Assembly (NCBI GenBank): GCA_903851035.1
Contig: CAINND010000116.1
Location: forward strand, 1-50,348
DNA length: 50,348 bases
From: an uncultured Acidobacteriota bacterium
GTDB lineage: Bacteria; Acidobacteriota; Terriglobia; Terriglobales; Acidobacteriaceae
Reading direction: 5' to 3'
In this document: piece by piece, positions 25,172 through 36,311 of the stretch
Numbering within the stretch: the first letter of the stretch is position 1
Layout of the letters: the number at the start of each line of letters is the position of its first letter
The notes under the pieces: generated by a model
What the model was told of the DNA's origin: nothing
Seen by the model: the letters and a program-made list of their open reading frames with translations, nothing else
The model's database searches: none
Translations under genes and position numbers: made by a program

Positions 25172-26326
25172 CTACGTGCTCACCGTCACCGTGTTGCCAT
25201 CGCGCGTTACGGGATGATAGAGCGTGTCGCGCTCTACCGGCACGCGTCCGGCGGATTCGATCAGGCGGCAGAGCTCCTGGCGGGTCATGCCCTGCGGCGT
25301 GGTGGCTCCGGCGTCGTGATAAATCTTCTCTTCCACCACCGTGCCGTCAATGTCGTCGGCGCCAAAGCGCAGCGCAATCTGCGCAATCTTCGGCGTCAGC
25401 ATCTGCCAGTAAGCCTTGATGTGGGCAAAGTTGTCGAGCACCAGCCGGGCCACGGCAATCTGCTTCAGGTCCAGCATCCCGGTCGTCCACGGCAGGTGCT
25501 GCAACACGGTGTGGTCGGGATGGAAGCTGAGGCCGATAAATGTCTGGAAGCCCTTGGTCTCATCCTGCAAAGCGCGCAGCTTCATCAGGTGGTCCACGCG
25601 GTCTTCGTCATCCTCGATGTGGCCGTAGAGCATGGTGGCGTTGCTGCGGATACCGAGTTTGTGCGCCTCGCGCGCCACGTCCAGCCACTCGTTGCCGTCA
25701 ATCTTGTGGTCGCAGATGATGGCCCGCACGCGCTCGCTGAAAATCTCCGCGCCGCCGCCGGGCATGCTGTCCAGCCCTGCGTCCTTCAGCTTCTGCAACA
25801 CCTCGACGATGGTCAGCTTGTTGAGCTTGGCGAAGAAGGAGATCTCCACCATGGTGAAGCCCTTCAGGTGCACCTGCGGAAAGCGCTGCTTCAGCCCGCT
25901 GAGCATGTCGGTAAAGTATTGCAGCGGCAGGTCGGGATGCAGTCCGCCGACGATGTGGAACTCGGTCACGGCCTCACTGTAACCACTGGCCGCCGAGCGG
26001 AAGACCTCTTCCAGGTCCATCGTGTAGGCGCCGTCGGTTCCCTTTTTACGTCCAAAGGCGCACAGCCGGCAGGCCGCCACGCAGACGTTGGTGTGGTTGA
26101 TGTGACGGTTGACGTTGAAGTACGTCACGTTGCCGTGCATGCGCTCGCGCACGTAATTCGCCAGCCAGCCTACGGACAGCACGTCGGGAGAGCGGTAGAG
26201 GGCGAGCCCGTCATCGGTGTCCAGACGAACGCCGGCCATCACCTTGTCGTAGATGGGGCGCAGCTTTGCATCGTCGGTGTGGAAGGGATGCCGCGCTGCC
26301 GCGGCGGGGTACATAGCTTCTGCCAT
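25172..26326 (-). CDS. mqnE: Radical-SAM aminofutalosine synthase of menaquinone synthesis
   Basis: 384-aa radical-SAM enzyme of the futalosine pathway. The SAM/[4Fe-4S] cysteines are Cys82, Cys86 and Cys89 (VCVAACRLCAFGRKKG). The segments EFHIVGGLHPDLPLQYF and LKGFTMVEISFFAKL resemble MqnE more than the cyclase MqnC, so I assign aminofutalosine synthase; MqnC is the alternative. Start: ATG with GGAG a few bases upstream, and a TAGAAT -10-like hexamer ends only nine bases before the ATG. Divergent from the mqnP-like gene, consistent with a menaquinone locus. Confidence 0.82.
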   Translation of the reverse strand: MAEAMYPAAAARHPFHTDDAKLRPIYDKVMAGVRLDTDDGLALYRSPDVLSVGWLANYVRERMHGNVTYFNVNRHINHTNVCVAACRLCAFGRKKGTDGAYTMDLEEVFRSAASGYSEAVTEFHIVGGLHPDLPLQYFTDMLSGLKQRFPQVHLKGFTMVEISFFAKLNKLTIVEVLQKLKDAGLDSMPGGGAEIFSERVRAIICDHKIDGNEWLDVAREAHKLGIRSNATMLYGHIEDDEDRVDHLMKLRALQDETKGFQTFIGLSFHPDHTVLQHLPWTTGMLDLKQIAVARLVLDNFAHIKAYWQMLTPKIAQIALRFGADDIDGTVVEEKIYHDAGATTPQGMTRQELCRLIESAGRVPVERDTLYHPVTRDGNTVTVST

Positions 26327-26444
26327 CGCAACTCCATTCTAGCGCAACTGCCGCGCCGGGCGTACACAACCGCCATACACAATCAACGCCGGGCCGGATA
26401 CAATAACCAAGTGCCCGGCCACCATCGGCGGGACGCCTAAACCC

Positions 26445-27323
26445 ATGCTGCGTCGAGTCCTACATAACATTCGCGTCACTCTAGAGATGATCAAGTGGGA
26501 GCATTCGTTTCTCACTTTGCCCTTTGGACTTACCGGGGCGGTCATCGCCGCCAACGGCTTGCCCACGGGGCGCACCCTCTTCTGGATTTGCGTGGCCATG
26601 CTGGCTGCCCGCTCGGCGGCCATGGCCTTTAACCGCCTTGCAGACGCAGACATAGACGTGCACAACCCGCGTACCTCCATCCGCGCACTGCCCGCCGGGT
26701 TGCTGACGCGCAGCTTCGTGCTGGGCTTTACCCTCGCCACCTCGGCCCTGATGATCTTTGCCGCTTACATGCTGAATCCATTGGCCTTTGCCATGTCGCC
26801 CGTGGCGCTGGTCATCATCTGCGGATACAGCTACACCAAGCGCTTTACGCGCTGGGCGCACCTCTTCCTGGGCCTGGCCATGGGCGTGGCTCCAGCGGCG
26901 GCCTGGGTGGCCGTGCGCGGAACGTTTGACCCTCGGGTGCTCATCCTGACGGCGGCCGTGATGTTCTGGGGTGCGGGCTTTGACATCCTGTACAGTTGCC
27001 AGGACTACCACTACGACGTGCGCGGCGGACTGCACTCCGTACCGCGCTTCTTCGGCATCGCCGGAGCTTTGAAGATCGCGCGTCTCTTCCACCTGGTGGC
27101 CTTCGCCTTCTTCGCCTGGATGCTCTTCAGCTTCGGGCTGGGCCGGCTGGCCGTTATTGGTGTGGCCATCACGGCCGCCGCCTTGATCTACGAACATTCG
27201 CTGGTGAAGGCCGACGACCTGAGCCGGCTGAACGCCGCGTTCTTTACCACCAACGGCTTCATCTCCATGCTGATTCTTGTCGCCGTCACCGCCGACCGGG
27301 TGTGGCACGCGCACGCAGGCTGA
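26445..27323 (+). CDS. mqnP: UbiA-family prenyltransferase, MqnP-like
   Basis: 292-aa integral membrane prenyltransferase with about eight to nine hydrophobic helices. The two Asp-rich motifs are NRLADADID (Asn63, Asp67, Asp69, Asp71) and CQDYHYDVRGG (Asp187, Asp191), which bind Mg-diphosphate of the polyprenyl substrate. Family members of this length next to futalosine genes prenylate the menaquinone precursor (MqnP); UbiA is the alternative, but the divergent neighbour is futalosine-specific. A -10-like TACAAT lies at 26399-26404. Confidence 0.88.
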   Translation: MLRRVLHNIRVTLEMIKWEHSFLTLPFGLTGAVIAANGLPTGRTLFWICVAMLAARSAAMAFNRLADADIDVHNPRTSIRALPAGLLTRSFVLGFTLATSALMIFAAYMLNPLAFAMSPVALVIICGYSYTKRFTRWAHLFLGLAMGVAPAAAWVAVRGTFDPRVLILTAAVMFWGAGFDILYSCQDYHYDVRGGLHSVPRFFGIAGALKIARLFHLVAFAFFAWMLFSFGLGRLAVIGVAITAAALIYEHSLVKADDLSRLNAAFFTTNGFISMLILVAVTADRVWHAHAG

Positions 27324-27343
27324 TTTAAGTGAGTGAGAAACCC

Positions 27344-27922
27344 ATGAGCGATGCTCCACGCGAAGTCGAGATCAAGTTCCTGGTGCTGACGCCGGCCACG
27401 CTCACCCGCCAATTGCGCGAAGCGGGCTTCCGCGAAGTGACGCCCTCCACATTCGAATCCAACACGCTCTACGACACGCCGGAGGGCGACCTGCGCCGCG
27501 ATGGAGAGCTGCTGCGCCTGCGCCAGTACGGCCAGCGCTGGGTGCTGACCCACAAGGCACGCGCCGCGCAAAACGTCCGCCACAAGTCGCGCGTGGAGCA
27601 GGAGACCGAGGTCGCCGATGGTGAGCGCATGCATGCCATCCTGACCGCGCTGGGTTATGTGCCGTCGTTCCGCTATGAGAAGTATCGCGCCGAGTTCAGC
27701 GACGGCCAGGGCGAGGTTGTGCTGGACTACACGCCCATCGGCCACATTGCGGAGATTGAAGGTCCGCCCGAGTGGATTGACCGCACGGCCGCCGCGCTCG
27801 GCATCAAGGAGACGGACTACATCACCTCCAGCTACGCCGCGTTGTTCTTCCGCTGGAAGCAGCGCACCGGCAGCACGGCCATCAACATGACCTTTGAAGA
27901 GTGCGGCACGCCGCTGCCCTGA
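27344..27922 (+). CDS. CYTH-domain protein (CyaB/thiamine-triphosphatase-like)
   Basis: 192-aa CYTH-fold protein. The diagnostic ExExK is Glu7-x-Glu9-x-Lys11 (EVEIK), followed by NTLYDTPEGDLRRDGELLRLRQ, VLTHKA, KSRVEQETEV, YEKYRAEF and VLDYTPIGHIAEIEGP. These give the basic and acidic tunnel residues that bind a triphosphate and metal. The family includes class IV adenylate cyclases and inorganic or thiamine triphosphatases; a choice cannot be made. ATG at 27344 gives a compact N-terminus; an in-frame GTG at 27329 would add five residues. Follows mqnP closely and may be co-transcribed with it. Confidence 0.85.
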   Translation: MSDAPREVEIKFLVLTPATLTRQLREAGFREVTPSTFESNTLYDTPEGDLRRDGELLRLRQYGQRWVLTHKARAAQNVRHKSRVEQETEVADGERMHAILTALGYVPSFRYEKYRAEFSDGQGEVVLDYTPIGHIAEIEGPPEWIDRTAAALGIKETDYITSSYAALFFRWKQRTGSTAINMTFEECGTPLP

Positions 27923-27937
27923 CGTGTGCAACGAAAA

Positions 27938-27959
27938 GCGGGCCCGTCACCGGACCCGC
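27938..27959. terminator. Terminator between the convergent CYTH and RsbRD-N-like genes
   Basis: GCGGGCCCG (27938-27946) pairs with CGGACCCGC (27951-27959) with one wobble, closing a four-base loop. AAAA at 27934-27937 gives a U-run on the minus strand, so it should best end the minus-strand gene. Confidence 0.7.
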
Positions 27960-27992
27960 CCCTCCTGTTGAGCTACGCAGCGTGAATCCTCT

Positions 27993-28442
27993 TTATGCCA
28001 CCTGGGCTGCATCCCTGCGCGGAGCCTGGTAGCCGCGCATGAAGTAGAAAATCGCATCGTCGAAAAAATGGTTTACGGCCACCACGAACTCCAGTTCGCC
28101 AAACAGCCCGTCGGGATGCATCTCCGCCGACTCGCGGCGCAGCAGCTCGACCAGGTGATCGCGGCAGGCGAGCATGGCGCTGACGCCCTGATCCAGCGGG
28201 ATGCCCTGCCGGGCGCGGCGGACACCCAGCGCGGCGCAGTTTTCCTCAATCTCCTCGGCGTGGCGGTACAGCAGCCACTCTGTCAGCGAGCGGAAGAAGC
28301 CGGCATACTCCCCGCGCAGCTCGGCCACATCCACCTTGCGATAGGCCGCGGTGCGCTCGGTGGTCATCAGCCGCTCCACCAGCGCCTCAGCCAGCTCGTC
28401 ACTACGTTCTTCGGCAATTCGTGAAAACCTGACTCCCACCAT
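27993..28442 (-). CDS. Small all-helical protein, possible RsbRD N-terminal-like sensor domain
   Basis: 149-aa soluble protein predicted to be almost entirely alpha-helical (RIAEERSDELAEALVERLM; LVELLRRESAEMHPDGLFGE; VNHFFDDAIFYFMRGYQ). The pattern of a kinase-associated helical bundle ending in FFDDAIFYFMRGY resembles the N-terminal domain of RsbRD stress-signalling proteins, here free-standing. This is a weak-homology call from pattern, so treat the function as unknown. It precedes the repeat region on the minus-strand side and points away from it. Confidence 0.65.
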   Translation of the reverse strand: MVGVRFSRIAEERSDELAEALVERLMTTERTAAYRKVDVAELRGEYAGFFRSLTEWLLYRHAEEIEENCAALGVRRARQGIPLDQGVSAMLACRDHLVELLRRESAEMHPDGLFGELEFVVAVNHFFDDAIFYFMRGYQAPRRDAAQVA

Positions 28443-28544
28443 AGGACCAATGCCTCCCTTGCAGTAATGAAGGCAACGGCCCCTGGCGCGGGCGACTTAA
28501 GCCTGCGCAGGTGACTCTAGTCACCAGTACAGGCATGATGCGGC

Positions 28545-28566
28545 GCGGACAAAGAAAAACTCCGGG
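28545..28566 (+). repeat. 22-bp direct repeat, copy A
   Basis: Identical to 28803-28824 over 22 bases (begins GCGGACAAAG, ends CTCCGGG). Copy A lacks the second arm of the secA terminator hairpin that copy B has, so it looks like a displaced duplicate. Confidence 0.85.
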
Positions 28567-28580
28567 GGGCATTCCCTGAG

Positions 28581-28628
28581 TCAGCTTGATGACAAAGTTG
28601 AATAATCAGCTTGATGACAAAGTTGAAT
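28581..28628 (+). repeat. Tandem 23-bp repeat, two copies
   Basis: 28581-28603 and 28606-28628 are identical (begin TCAGCTTGATG, end AAGTTGAAT), separated by two A residues; the repeat period is 25 bases. Confidence 0.9.
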
Positions 28629-28633
28629 CAATT

Positions 28634-28762
28634 GAAATGTCATTGCGACCGAAGCGCCGCAGGCGCGGAGTGGAGTGACCTTTTGTTTTGCTCTCCCCCG
28701 GAAACAAAGGGTGGTTCGGCTCCGCACCCAGAAAGCGGGTGCTGCGCTCACCATGACATTTC
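28634..28762. repeat. MITE-like palindromic element
   Basis: A 129-base unit bounded by GAAATGTCAT (28634-28643) and its exact reverse complement ATGACATTTC (28753-28762). Inside are further hairpins, GCGCC-GCA-GGCGC near 28654-28666 and GCACCC...GGGTGC near 28725-28743, so the RNA or single strand could fold into a branched structure. No coding capacity. It resembles the short dispersed palindromic repeats of acidobacterial genomes; that resemblance is from memory and unverified. Confidence 0.65.
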
Positions 28763-28763
28763 G

Positions 28764-28793
28764 TAAGTTTGAGATGTTCTAAGTTTGAGATGT
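28764..28793 (+). repeat. Tandem 14-bp repeat, two copies
   Basis: TAAGTTTGAGATGT at 28764-28777 and 28780-28793, separated by TC; period 16 bases. It directly abuts the palindromic element. Confidence 0.9.
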
Positions 28794-28802
28794 CCCAGGT
28801 TT

Positions 28803-28824
28803 GCGGACAAAGAAAAACTCCGGG
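28803..28824 (+). repeat. 22-bp direct repeat, copy B
   Basis: Second copy of 28545-28566. It contains the U-run and one stem arm of the secA terminator, so this is probably the original site. Confidence 0.85.
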
Positions 28825-28840
28825 AGCGACCCCGGAGTTT
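28809..28840 (-). terminator. Rho-independent terminator of secA
   Basis: On the minus strand AAACTCCGGG (28840-28831) pairs with CCCGGAGTTT (28824-28815) around a six-base loop, followed by further T residues (TTTTTCTTT). It lies about 20 bases after the secA stop. Confidence 0.9.
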
Positions 28841-28859
28841 GATGTAACTTTTCAGCCGC

Positions 28860-31817
<2,958 letters not shown>

Positions 31818-32075
31818 TTCTTTATCCTTCAATCACTTGCCGCACTCCGGCGGAGGCCGGAAATGCGGGCAGAGTACGACCGCGACGCACAAAACGCCAT
31901 TCAAAGCCTACCATATTGGCCCCATCCACGGCCCGCGCACGCCTGTCGGCCCCAAGTTGTGCCAGATGCGGCCACAAACCCGCCCGCCCACTGGCAGGCT
32001 GGCCACGCAACGGCTATGATGGTGCACGGCCCGGCCACGGCCGGGTACCTTTCTCTTCCGCAAAGGTGGCCCCGT

Positions 32076-33188
32076 TTGATCGTAGGCGTTCCCAAGGAAA
32101 TCAAAGACCACGAAACACGTGTTGGCGTAACCCCGGCCGGCGTAAAAGCGCTGGTGGAGGCCGGGCACAAAGTGCTGGTGGAGACCTCCGCCGGTGAACT
32201 TTCCGCCTTCCCCGATACCGAATACACCGCCGCCGGGGCCACGATTCTGCCCACGGCCGCCGAGGTGTGGGCCAAGAGCGATCTGATCGTCAAGGTCAAG
32301 GAGCCCGTGCCGACCGAGTACGAGCACTTCCGCGACGGCCTCTCGCTGTTCACCTACCTGCACCTGGCCCCGCTGCCGGAGCTGACCGACAAGCTGCTGG
32401 CCAAAAACGTCACCGGCATCGCATATGAGACGATCCGCGACAAGGCAGGCACCCTGCCGTTGCTGACTCCCATGAGCGAAGTGGCCGGACGCATGAGCGT
32501 ACAGGTGGGCGCCACCTATCTGCAAAGCGCACACGGTGGCCGCGGACAACTGCTGGGCGGCGTGCCGGGCGTGCCGCCAGCCAACGTCTGCGTCATCGGC
32601 GGAGGCATTGTGGGCACCAACGCGGCGCGCATCGCCATGGGCTTCGGCGCCAAGGTCACCATTGTGGACCTGAACCTGAACCGGCTGCGCGAACTGGACG
32701 ACATCTTCAACGGGCGCCTGTACACCCTGGCCAGCAACAGCTACAACGTGGCCAAGGCCGTGGAAGAGAGCGACCTGGTCATCGGCGGCGTGCTCATCCC
32801 CGGCGCCACGGCACCCAAGATTGTGACCCGCGAGATGGTGAAGCGCATGAAGAAGGGCGCGGTCATTGTGGACGTGGCCATCGACCAGGGCGGATGCGTT
32901 GAAACCGCACATCCCACCACGCACAGCAATCCCAGCTACACCGAGCACGGCGTGGTGCACTACTGCGTCACGAATATGCCCGCCGCGGTGCCGCACACCT
33001 CGACGCTGGCGCTGACCAACGCCACCTTCCCCTACCTGATGAAACTGGCGAAGATGGGCATCACGGAGGCCATCAAGAGCGACCACGGCATCCAGGATGG
33101 CGTGAACACACTGCAGGGAAAGATCACCTTCCGGGGCGTGGCCGACTCGCAGAAGAAGCACTACACGGCGCTGGCGGATTTGCTGTAA
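32076..33188 (+). CDS. ald: Alanine dehydrogenase
   Basis: 370-aa NAD-dependent L-alanine dehydrogenase, interconverting alanine with pyruvate and ammonia. Substrate residues Lys75 and His96 ([16 protein letters not shown]) and the nucleotide fold [16 protein letters not shown] are present, and length fits the family (about 371). A TTG start at 32076 is chosen: AAAGGTGG lies a few bases upstream and the protein begins [16 protein letters not shown] very long frame extends upstream only because the antisense of secA is open. Divergent from secA; followed by a strong hairpin. Confidence 0.93.
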   Translation: MIVGVPKEIKDHETRVGVTPAGVKALVEAGHKVLVETSAGELSAFPDTEYTAAGATILPTAAEVWAKSDLIVKVKEPVPTEYEHFRDGLSLFTYLHLAPLPELTDKLLAKNVTGIAYETIRDKAGTLPLLTPMSEVAGRMSVQVGATYLQSAHGGRGQLLGGVPGVPPANVCVIGGGIVGTNAARIAMGFGAKVTIVDLNLNRLRELDDIFNGRLYTLASNSYNVAKAVEESDLVIGGVLIPGATAPKIVTREMVKRMKKGAVIVDVAIDQGGCVETAHPTTHSNPSYTEHGVVHYCVTNMPAAVPHTSTLALTNATFPYLMKLAKMGITEAIKSDHGIQDGVNTLQGKITFRGVADSQKKHYTALADLL

Positions 33189-33194
33189 GACCAA

Positions 33195-33233
33195 ACTAGA
33201 GATGGGGCATCAAAATGACGCCCCATCTCTAGT
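33195..33233. terminator. Strong hairpin between ald and the HNH-like gene
   Basis: ACTAGAGATGGGGC (33195-33208) and GCCCCATCTCTAGT (33220-33233) form a perfect 14-bp stem with an 11-base loop. There is no long U-run, but its place between convergent genes favours a bidirectional terminator. Confidence 0.65.
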
Positions 33234-33259
33234 GCAGATTCCAAATAGTGTCTCTATGG

Positions 33260-34021
33260 TCACCAATCGATCTCTAGAATCTGCGAGTTGAACTTACCAG
33301 TCTTTTCGTAGACGGTTTCATTGTGAAAATTAAGCTGCGCCGAGCCAATATCGTGCCCGGCAAAAGAAATTCCAGTTAGGGGTGTTGGTGGTCCCTCGGG
33401 TTCCAAATAGAGCAAGAAAACGAAACCTCGGAATGTAAACAGCCCACCCTCAATATGATGATGTTCTTTAATTAGCGGCGAAAACTCGACTGTATCCGAA
33501 GAATAGAAAGACATACCAACCCTAACAACAAAATAGAGTCCGGCTCTCCCTCTGAGTTTGCGGTGTCCGAATGCACATTCAACCAACTCGTCAGTTGGAA
33601 AGCCATTCAGTGCGCCTTGACGTCCAATTGGATACCCACCGCCGAAACACAAATTAATCAAAGTCTTCAAAAACCACCGCTCTAATGCAACACCGTCGAT
33701 ACGATGCCGTACTACATGCCAAAGGGTCGGTTTCAGCTTAGAGCGTGCATGTGACACCTTTCGCATTTCTCTCAATGTTGCGAAGGATTGTGCTCCCGCT
33801 GCATCTATTGGAGATAGCTCAGAATTGTGCTTCTTGCAGAGGATTTTCGAGGTGAGACTCTCAATTCGAATTTCCTGAGCCTCATCCTTGCACCATGGAA
33901 ATCCCTTAACTCTCACAAAGGAATCATGAAAAAGTGCGGAGGAGACAAGATGCTCTTTAGATATTCCTTCTCCACAGCTCCCGAGTGCTGATGCCCAGCA
34001 TTTTGACTCAATACTCGCCAC
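33260..34021 (-). CDS. AT-rich orphan with an HNH-like zinc module
   Basis: 253-aa protein of unknown function. The N-terminus has Cys8 and Cys16 (SKCWASALGSCGEGISKEHL), then Glu23-His24, and later Cys62, His65 and Asn66 (TSKILCKKHNSELSPID). This Cys..Cys..EH..C-x2-HN order is what HNH-type nuclease folds use to bind zinc and the catalytic metal, but homology is unproven. The C-terminal part is mixed alpha/beta. GTG at 34021, with AGGGG upstream, is the only start that avoids an antisense-like 135-codon extension. Base composition is low (22 G+C in 60 at 33481-33540 versus 40 in 60 at 34081-34140). It follows the ROK stop by four bases. Confidence 0.65.
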   Translation of the reverse strand: MASIESKCWASALGSCGEGISKEHLVSSALFHDSFVRVKGFPWCKDEAQEIRIESLTSKILCKKHNSELSPIDAAGAQSFATLREMRKVSHARSKLKPTLWHVVRHRIDGVALERWFLKTLINLCFGGGYPIGRQGALNGFPTDELVECAFGHRKLRGRAGLYFVVRVGMSFYSSDTVEFSPLIKEHHHIEGGLFTFRGFVFLLYLEPEGPPTPLTGISFAGHDIGSAQLNFHNETVYEKTGKFNSQILEIDW

Positions 34022-34025
34022 TCGA

Positions 34026-35042
34026 TTACAGGCCCCTGGCCCGGGCCATGGCCAGCGCGTCCACGGCTGCGCCACGGGCTCCGGCCGTGTCGCCGTTGGG
34101 CATGGAGTGGATGGGAATATCGAGCTGCTCCTCGCGCTGGGCGGGCATGTTGCGGCGCACCTCGTCGAGGAACCAGCGGCCGAATTCGGGGCTGGCCTCC
34201 AGCACGCCGCCGCCGATGATGAAGGCGTCGGGATCGAAGGTGTTGACCATGATGTCGCAGAAGAGTCCGATGGCGGCGGCCTGCACGCGGAAGATATCGC
34301 GGCACATGGCATCGCCACGATCGGCGTATCCGCGCACGGCCTTGGCGGCCTTGTTGCGATCTTCCACCTTGCCCAGCTCGTGTCCGGGATATTTGTTGAG
34401 GAAGTACGGCAGCAGGGTGCGCTCAATGGCCGTCAGCGAGGCGAGGGATTCGAGGTCGCCCACGCGGCCGCAGTTGCAGTGCGGCACCATGCCCTCAATG
34501 CCGGGGATGGACTGGTAAGGCACCAGGCCGTGGCCGAGCTCTCCGCCGAAGCCGACGCGGCCCTTGATGACCTCGCCGTTGACGATGACTCCGCCGCCGC
34601 AGCCGGTGCCGATGACGATGCTGACCGATGTCTTGGTCTTATCGTCGCCGAAGAAGGTGTAGTGGCCCCAGAGAGCTCCGGCGTTGGCGTCGTTCAGATA
34701 TGTGACCGGGAGGCCGAGTTTGCGCTCGATGCCGAGGCGGACGTCGAAGCCGCGCCACTCCTGTTGGGAAAAGTTGGTGGCGCCGCGCGCGCTGAGCACT
34801 CCGGTGGCGCTGGCCGGGCCGGGCGTATCCAGGCCGACGGCGACTATATCCGCCACGGCGATGCCGGCTTTGTCGGCGGCAATCTTCAGACCGTCTTCAA
34901 TCTGCTGCAGGCAGATGGTTGGACCTTGCTTGGTGAGCGCGGGGTGCTCGCATAGGCCCTCGATAAGGAAGCGTTCGTTGGCGTCCAGCAGTGTGTAGTT
35001 GATGGCGGTGCCGCCCAGGTCGATGCCGGCAATGATGCGCAC
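34026..35042 (-). CDS. ROK-family sugar kinase (glucokinase-like)
   Basis: 338-aa ROK protein. ATP-binding start AGIDLGGTAINYTLLD (residues 5-20), catalytic Asp118 in YLNDANAGALWG, phosphate segment IGTGCGGGVIV, and GGELGHGLV with His171. The zinc site of ROK kinases is normally C-x-C-G-x2-G-C; here it is CNCGRVGD, so Cys189 and Cys191 remain but the third Cys is Asp196. Start: GTG at 35042 with AGGAGA eight bases upstream; a -10-like TAGATT preceded by TGC lies at 35089-35084. It likely phosphorylates glucose or a related hexose. Confidence 0.88.
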   Translation of the reverse strand: MRIIAGIDLGGTAINYTLLDANERFLIEGLCEHPALTKQGPTICLQQIEDGLKIAADKAGIAVADIVAVGLDTPGPASATGVLSARGATNFSQQEWRGFDVRLGIERKLGLPVTYLNDANAGALWGHYTFFGDDKTKTSVSIVIGTGCGGGVIVNGEVIKGRVGFGGELGHGLVPYQSIPGIEGMVPHCNCGRVGDLESLASLTAIERTLLPYFLNKYPGHELGKVEDRNKAAKAVRGYADRGDAMCRDIFRVQAAAIGLFCDIMVNTFDPDAFIIGGGVLEASPEFGRWFLDEVRRNMPAQREEQLDIPIHSMPNGDTAGARGAAVDALAMARARGL

Positions 35043-35183
35043 GGATGAGTCTCCTGCCTAAGGGAAAATGGCTGCAACCGAATAATCTAGCACGCGGGCG
35101 GGCCGGGGCGCAGAAAGCCACGGAAAACACGGGGACTATTGCAGAATAAGAGCCGCTTGAGTTGAGCGTGACAGGAGGAAAAA

Positions 35184-35260
35184 TGGTGCGCCCGGCGAGA
35201 TTCGAACTCACGACCTAACGCTTCGGAGGCGTTCGCTCTATCCAGCTGAGCTACGGGCGC
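35184..35260 (-). tRNA. tRNA-Arg (anticodon CCG)
   Basis: Complete 77-nt cloverleaf on the minus strand. Acceptor arms GCGCCCG and CGGGCGC, D stem GCTC/GAGC, anticodon stem AACGC/GCGTT with loop CTCCGAA (anticodon CCG, reads CGG), T stem GTGAG/CTCGC with loop TTCGAAT, and an encoded CCA end. Confidence 0.97.
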
Positions 35261-35354
35261 GCAATGGCCATTATACCCGAGGAGCAATCCCCGGGGCGCG
35301 TGGGAACCAAAGGCGCCATTCCTCACCTGCGGCCCGCGGCGTCATACTGAGGCC

Positions 35355-36311
35355 GTGGCAACCACCGCTCCAGAACGCGTTATCGCCGGCTTCAGTATCC
35401 ACCTGCGGGTGGAAAAAGGACTGTCGCCGCTGACCATCACCAGCTACGCGGGCGATTTGAAGATATGGGCGGAGTTCCTGGCCGGGCGCGGGTTGGACGT
35501 GCTGACCGCGCAACGCAAAGACCTGCAGGCGATGATGCAGCACATGCAGGCTCACGGGCTGGACGCACGCACCATGGCTCGCAAGCTGAGCGCGCTGCGC
35601 CACTTCTACCGCTATCTACTGATGGAAAAGCTCATCGAGCACGACCCCACGATTGACACCGACACGCCGCGCCAATGGAAGGTGCTGCCCAAGGCATTGA
35701 GCGAGCAGGAGACCACGGCTCTGCTGGAAGAAGGCGCGCCACGGGCGGCCACCACGGCAACGGCGATCCAACAGGCGCTGGCCGTGCGCAACCGCGCCAT
35801 GCTGGAGTGCTTGTATGCGGCGGCCATGCGCGTAAGCGAGCTGGTGGACAGCCGCGTGGAAGACCTGAAGCTGGAGTCGGGTTCCATGATGGTGCGCGGC
35901 AAGGGCGACAAGGAACGCATCGTTCCGCTGGGGGCTCCGGCGCAGCAGGCGTTGCGGGAATACTTGCAACAGGCGCGCGGGGTGATTTTGGGCAAGCGCA
36001 ATTCTCCACACTTGTTTTTGGCCAAGGGCGGACACCGGCTGACGCGCGAGCGGGTTTGGAGCATTGTGGACGCGGCCAGCAAGGTAGCCGGCCGTCACGC
36101 TTCTCCGCACATGCTGCGGCACTCGGCGGCCACGCACATGGTGGGCCATGGAGCCGATCTGCGCACGGTGCAGACCGTGCTGGGCCACGCCGACATCAGC
36201 ACCACGCAGGTTTATACCCACGTTGCGCTGGACCGCCTGCAACAGGTGTATGAGGCGCATCATCCACGGGCACATTCGCGCCGGGGCGCCGGTAAAGGTG
36301 GGGGCCGATGA
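35355..36311 (+). CDS. Xer-type tyrosine recombinase (XerD-like)
   Basis: 318-aa tyrosine recombinase. N-terminal SAM-like core-binding domain (about 5-95), then the catalytic domain. The catalytic set is complete: Arg in AAMRVSELVDS, Lys in GKGDKER, His-x2-Arg in HMLRHS, His in VLGHADISTTQVYTH, and the nucleophilic Tyr in VYTHV. Xer-sized (about 300 aa) rather than phage-integrase-sized. It starts with GTG, without a Shine-Dalgarno sequence but with a -10-like CATACT six bases before it. It overlaps a second recombinase by four bases. The pair should act in chromosome dimer resolution unless they belong to an element; no dif-like site was seen. Confidence 0.88.
   Translation: MATTAPERVIAGFSIHLRVEKGLSPLTITSYAGDLKIWAEFLAGRGLDVLTAQRKDLQAMMQHMQAHGLDARTMARKLSALRHFYRYLLMEKLIEHDPTIDTDTPRQWKVLPKALSEQETTALLEEGAPRAATTATAIQQALAVRNRAMLECLYAAAMRVSELVDSRVEDLKLESGSMMVRGKGDKERIVPLGAPAQQALREYLQQARGVILGKRNSPHLFLAKGGHRLTRERVWSIVDAASKVAGRHASPHMLRHSAATHMVGHGADLRTVQTVLGHADISTTQVYTHVALDRLQQVYEAHHPRAHSRRGAGKGGGR

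Noticed and set aside
28545-28824. CRISPR array
   Set aside because: The short repeats are only paired, of different types, and lack regularly spaced unique spacers; no cas genes are nearby.
34022-34426. N-terminal extension of the HNH-like gene through the ROK kinase
   Set aside because: The 135 extra codons are antisense-like frame text within the kinase gene (Pro/Ser/Thr/Arg-rich); GTG at 34021 fits the start of the AT-rich part.
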